Shown here in pieces: positions 5,503 to 7,217 of a stretch of 7,217 nt of DNA. This DNA comes from SG8-41 sp035574195. Lineage in GTDB: Bacteria; Pseudomonadota; Gammaproteobacteria; Burkholderiales; SG8-41. The number at the start of each line of letters is the position of its first letter. The stretch's first letter is position 1. Location of the stretch: the NCBI GenBank assembly GCA_035574195.1, contig DATLZE010000061.1, positions 1-7,217 on the forward strand, in the 5' to 3' direction. The position numbers and the translations under genes were made by a program. Below the pieces are notes generated by a model. It saw only the letters and a list, made by a program, of their open reading frames with translations, made no database searches and was not told where the DNA came from.

Positions 5503-5517
5503 GCTCGCCGCGCGAGC
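5503..5517 (+). other. Small hairpin just after the PA2779-family stop
   Basis: GCTCGC-CGC-GCGAGC gives a 6-bp stem and a 3-base loop, starting two bases after the stop codon. No T-run follows, so it may stabilise the mRNA end or weakly attenuate read-through to 5641. Confidence 0.3.
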
Positions 5518-5640
5518 GGGCCGTTCGCGCCTGCCGCCTCCCGTATTCCGCATGGATTGGATGCCCGCAGCCGCCCTCGCCGCGAGCGATGCGCGCTCCA
5601 TGCACGCCGCGCTCGCCTGCCGCGCGCGGCCCTCGCGCGT

Positions 5641-6030
5641 ATGAGGCGCTTCGATCCCCACGAGCACGCGCGCAACGTGCTGGGCGAGAAGCTCCAGACG
5701 TGCAGCGAGAGGCCGCTCACCGGCTTCTACCGCGACGGCTGCTGCAACGTCGGACCGGAGGACCTCGGCGTGCACTCGGTGTGCGCAGTGATGACGCGCG
5801 AGTTCCTCGAATTCTCCCGCGCGCGCGGCAACGATCTTCTCACCCCGGCGCCCGAATTCGGCTTCCCGGGGCTGAAGCCCGGCGACCGCTGGTGCCTGTG
5901 CGCCGCGCGCTGGAAGGAGGCGCTGGAGGCGGGGCGGGCGCCGCGGGTGGTGCTCGCGGCGACTCACGAGGCGACGCTGGAGTTCGTCTCGCTCGAGGAT
6001 CTCAAGCGCCACGCCATCGATCTCGCCTGA
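5641..6030 (+). CDS. DUF2237 family protein
   Basis: Protein of 129 residues that matches the DUF2237 family along nearly its whole length: ARNVLGEKLQTCS, PLTGFYRDGCCNVGPEDLG, HSVCAVMTREFLEFSRARGN, then EFGFPGLKPGDRWCLCAARW and VVLAATHEATLEFVSLEDLK. Six cysteines are conserved in pattern (C21, C34, C35, C48, C85, C87), which suggests metal binding or disulphides, but the function of the family is unknown. It is soluble, with no signal peptide. The start at ATG 5641 is set by the family boundary and has no ribosome site. The frame is open further upstream, without family sequence. A 30-codon open frame (5552-5644) ends in an ATGA overlap with this start, so translational coupling is possible. 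It follows the PA2779 gene by 140 bp. A strong hairpin follows the stop. Confidence 0.9.
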   Translation: MRRFDPHEHARNVLGEKLQTCSERPLTGFYRDGCCNVGPEDLGVHSVCAVMTREFLEFSRARGNDLLTPAPEFGFPGLKPGDRWCLCAARWKEALEAGRAPRVVLAATHEATLEFVSLEDLKRHAIDLA

Positions 6031-6061
6031 CGAGCGCCGTGAAAGCGCCCGACGGCGCTCG
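6031..6061 (+). terminator. 10-bp perfect hairpin after DUF2237 gene
   Basis: CGAGCGCCGT (6031-6040) and ACGGCGCTCG (6052-6061) are perfect complements with an 11-base loop, and the stem starts directly after the stop codon. No T-run follows, so this is either a Rho-assisted end or an mRNA-stabilising stem. Confidence 0.5.
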
Positions 6062-6155
6062 CGCCCTCCTCGCACCTCCCTTGCCCGGGCGGAGGCGGCG
6101 AACGGCCGGCGAAAAATGGCTCGTCGGCCATTCATCCGAGACTCGGTAAGCGCGC

Positions 6156-6562
6156 ATGGCGGGGATCGAGGCGCACCCGGTTCGCTCCCTCGCGCCGTCC
6201 CGGGGGCAGGTGGCGCTCGCCCATGTGCTCTACGCGCTGCACGGCTTCTCGGCGCTGATGGGGGTGCTCGGACCCGCCTTCGTCTTGACCGCTTTCTCAC
6301 CGGCTGGCCCTCGATCCTCGCGGTGATCATGAACTACGCGTGGCGCTGCGAGGTGCGCGGGACCTATCTCGAATCGCATTTCTCCTGGCAAATCCGCACC
6401 TTCTGGTGGGCGCTCGCGTGGGCGCTCGCGGCGGGGCTGCTGATCGTGACCGTCGTCGGCATCCCGCTCGCGTGGCTGCTCGCTTTGCTCCTCGGCCTGT
6501 GGGTGCTCTACCGCATCGCCCGCGGCTGGATCCGGCTCGCGGGCAGGCGGCCCGCGCCCTGA
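6156..6562 (+). pseudogene. DUF4870 (Tic20-like) membrane protein, frameshifted
   Basis: Two adjoining frames make one recognisable DUF4870 protein. The first starts at ATG 6156 and reads MAGIEAHPVRSL…QVALAHVLYALHGFSALMGVLGPAFVLTAF, then leaves the family pattern (SPAGPRSSR) and stops at TGA 6327-6329. The second frame picks up at about 6293 with FLTGWPSILAVIMNYAWR, then EVRGTYLESHFSWQIRTFWW, two membrane stretches (WALAAGLLIVTVVGIPLAWL, LLALLLGLWVLYRIARGW) and a stop at 6560-6562. Adding one base in the TTTCTC run (6293-6298) gives TAFLTGWPS and an intact product of about 135 residues, the normal size for the family. It may be a true inactivating deletion or a sequencing error. The ribosome site is weak (GGTAAG). 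The function of the family is not established; it is a small inner-membrane protein. Confidence 0.8.
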
Positions 6563-6563
6563 T

Positions 6564-7217
6564 TCAAGGTTCGCGGGCGTGTTTTCCGCGCCGCGGCGCG
6601 GCAGCGCCCGCCCGCGTGCCGTGCCGTTGCTGTTCGACGATGAAATCCGCGAGCAGCTCCATATCGCGCAGCCGCGACGATGTGCGGCGCGTGGCGAGCG
6701 CGAGGGTGCGCGCAGGCGCAGGCGGATCGAACGGGCGGGCGACGAGGCGCGTGCCCTGAAGAATGCCGCTCCGCAATGCGATCTCGGGCAGCAGCGTCGC
6801 GCCGAATCCGCCCTCGACCATCTGGATCAGCGTGTAGAGGCTCGTCGCCTCCACTTCGGGAGCGGCGCCCCCGCGCCGCGGGCGGCACGCCGCGATCGCG
6901 TGCTCGCGCAGGCAATGGCCTTCCTCGAGCAGCAGCAGCGCGCGGGGATCGAGCCGACGCGCGGAGACGCTCTTCTCGCGCGCCGCCGGGTCGTCCGCGC
7001 GCGCGACGAACCAGAGTTCGTCGCGGAACAGCTCCCGCACGTGCAGGTCGTCCGTGTCGTAGGGCAGCGCGATCAGCGCCGCGTCGAGTGCCCCCGCGCG
7101 CAGCCGCTCGAGCAGCGGCTCGGTCAGCTCCTCGCGCAGCTGGAGCTTCAACGCGGGATGCGCGCGGCGCAGCCGCGGCAGCACCTGCGGCAGCAGAAAG
7201 GGCGCGATGGTAGGGAT
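6564..7217 (-). CDS. oxyR: OxyR, hydrogen-peroxide-sensing LysR-type regulator (N-terminus outside window)
   Basis: The last 217 residues of an OxyR-type regulator. The frame is open to the window edge, so the DNA-binding helix-turn-helix (roughly the first 95 residues) is missing. The visible part is the LysR regulatory domain, starting IPTIAPFLLPQVLPRLRRAHP. OxyR-specific features are LLLLEEGHCLREHAIAAC, which has two cysteines nine residues apart exactly like the peroxide-sensing C199 and C208 of E. coli OxyR (codons at 6912-6914 and 6885-6887 here), and FGATLLPE. In E. coli these cysteines form a disulphide that turns on catalase and peroxiredoxin genes. The C-terminus has a basic extension (HGTRAGAAAPRRGKHAREP) that looks unconserved. 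It ends one base from the DUF4870 stop, tail to tail. Confidence 0.92.
   Translation of the reverse strand: MPTIAPFLLPQVLPRLRRAHPALKLQLREELTEPLLERLRAGALDAALIALPYDTDDLHVRELFRDELWFVARADDPAAREKSVSARRLDPRALLLLEEGHCLREHAIAACRPRRGGAAPEVEATSLYTLIQMVEGGFGATLLPEIALRSGILQGTRLVARPFDPPAPARTLALATRRTSSRLRDMELLADFIVEQQRHGTRAGAAAPRRGKHAREP

Noticed and set aside
6288..6300. Programmed -1 frameshift in the DUF4870 gene
   Set aside because: The frame change needs a -1 shift, but no X-XXY-YYZ slippery heptamer is present around GCTTTCTCA and the family is not known for recoding. A plain deletion or sequence error is simpler.
5497..6330. Long minus-strand open frame opposite DUF2237
   Set aside because: It is Arg/Ala-rich with no recognisable motif, while the plus strand carries a clear DUF2237 match.
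1..7217. Mobile elements, CRISPR array, tRNA or rRNA genes, defence system
   Set aside because: No transposase or integrase motif, regular spaced repeats, tRNA-like cloverleaf or rRNA-like stretch was seen on reading either strand. The gene content is ordinary chromosomal.

Overview
The window is a GC-rich chromosomal segment. It most likely comes from a betaproteobacterium of the Burkholderiales type. The evidence is an expanded-family Bug/TctC solute receptor next to an amidase, an OxyR with both redox cysteines, a PA2779-family protein, and strong GGAGG ribosome sites. No transposase, integrase, CRISPR array, tRNA or rRNA was seen. It reads as ordinary chromosome with short gene units on both strands.

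Layout. Positions 1-1786 (+) hold the C-terminal part of an amidase-signature hydrolase, followed 38 bp later by a periplasmic Bug-type receptor; the two look like one uptake and hydrolysis unit. Positions 1866-2387 (-) encode a periplasmic Spy/CpxP-like LTXXQ protein. A 212-bp divergent region with a response-regulator-like box and a 16-bp palindrome separates it from 2600-3544 (+). That gene encodes a methyltransferase-fold protein with a signal peptide. It converges, with a 9-bp gap, on a second signal-peptide-bearing methyltransferase-fold protein at 3554-4219 (-).

Beyond an 18-bp palindrome lies a 53-residue, highly charged small protein (4338-4499, +). It converges on a 137-residue conserved hypothetical with a GroEL-like Gly-Gly-Met tail (4545-4958, -). 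Another divergent promoter region, with a 16-bp palindrome, leads to a PA2779-family membrane-anchored protein (5144-5500, +) and a DUF2237 protein (5641-6030, +), which is followed by a 10-bp perfect hairpin. A DUF4870/Tic20-like membrane protein gene (6156-6562, +) carries an apparent one-base deletion. It abuts, tail to tail, the C-terminal two thirds of oxyR (6564-7217, -), which runs off the window.

Taken together, the middle and right parts are rich in envelope-directed and stress-flavoured genes: a Spy-like protein, two exported methyltransferase-like proteins, PA2779, DUF4870 and OxyR. The sequence does not prove that they form one system. The least explained points are the pair of exported methyltransferase-like proteins and the palindromes in three divergent promoter regions.
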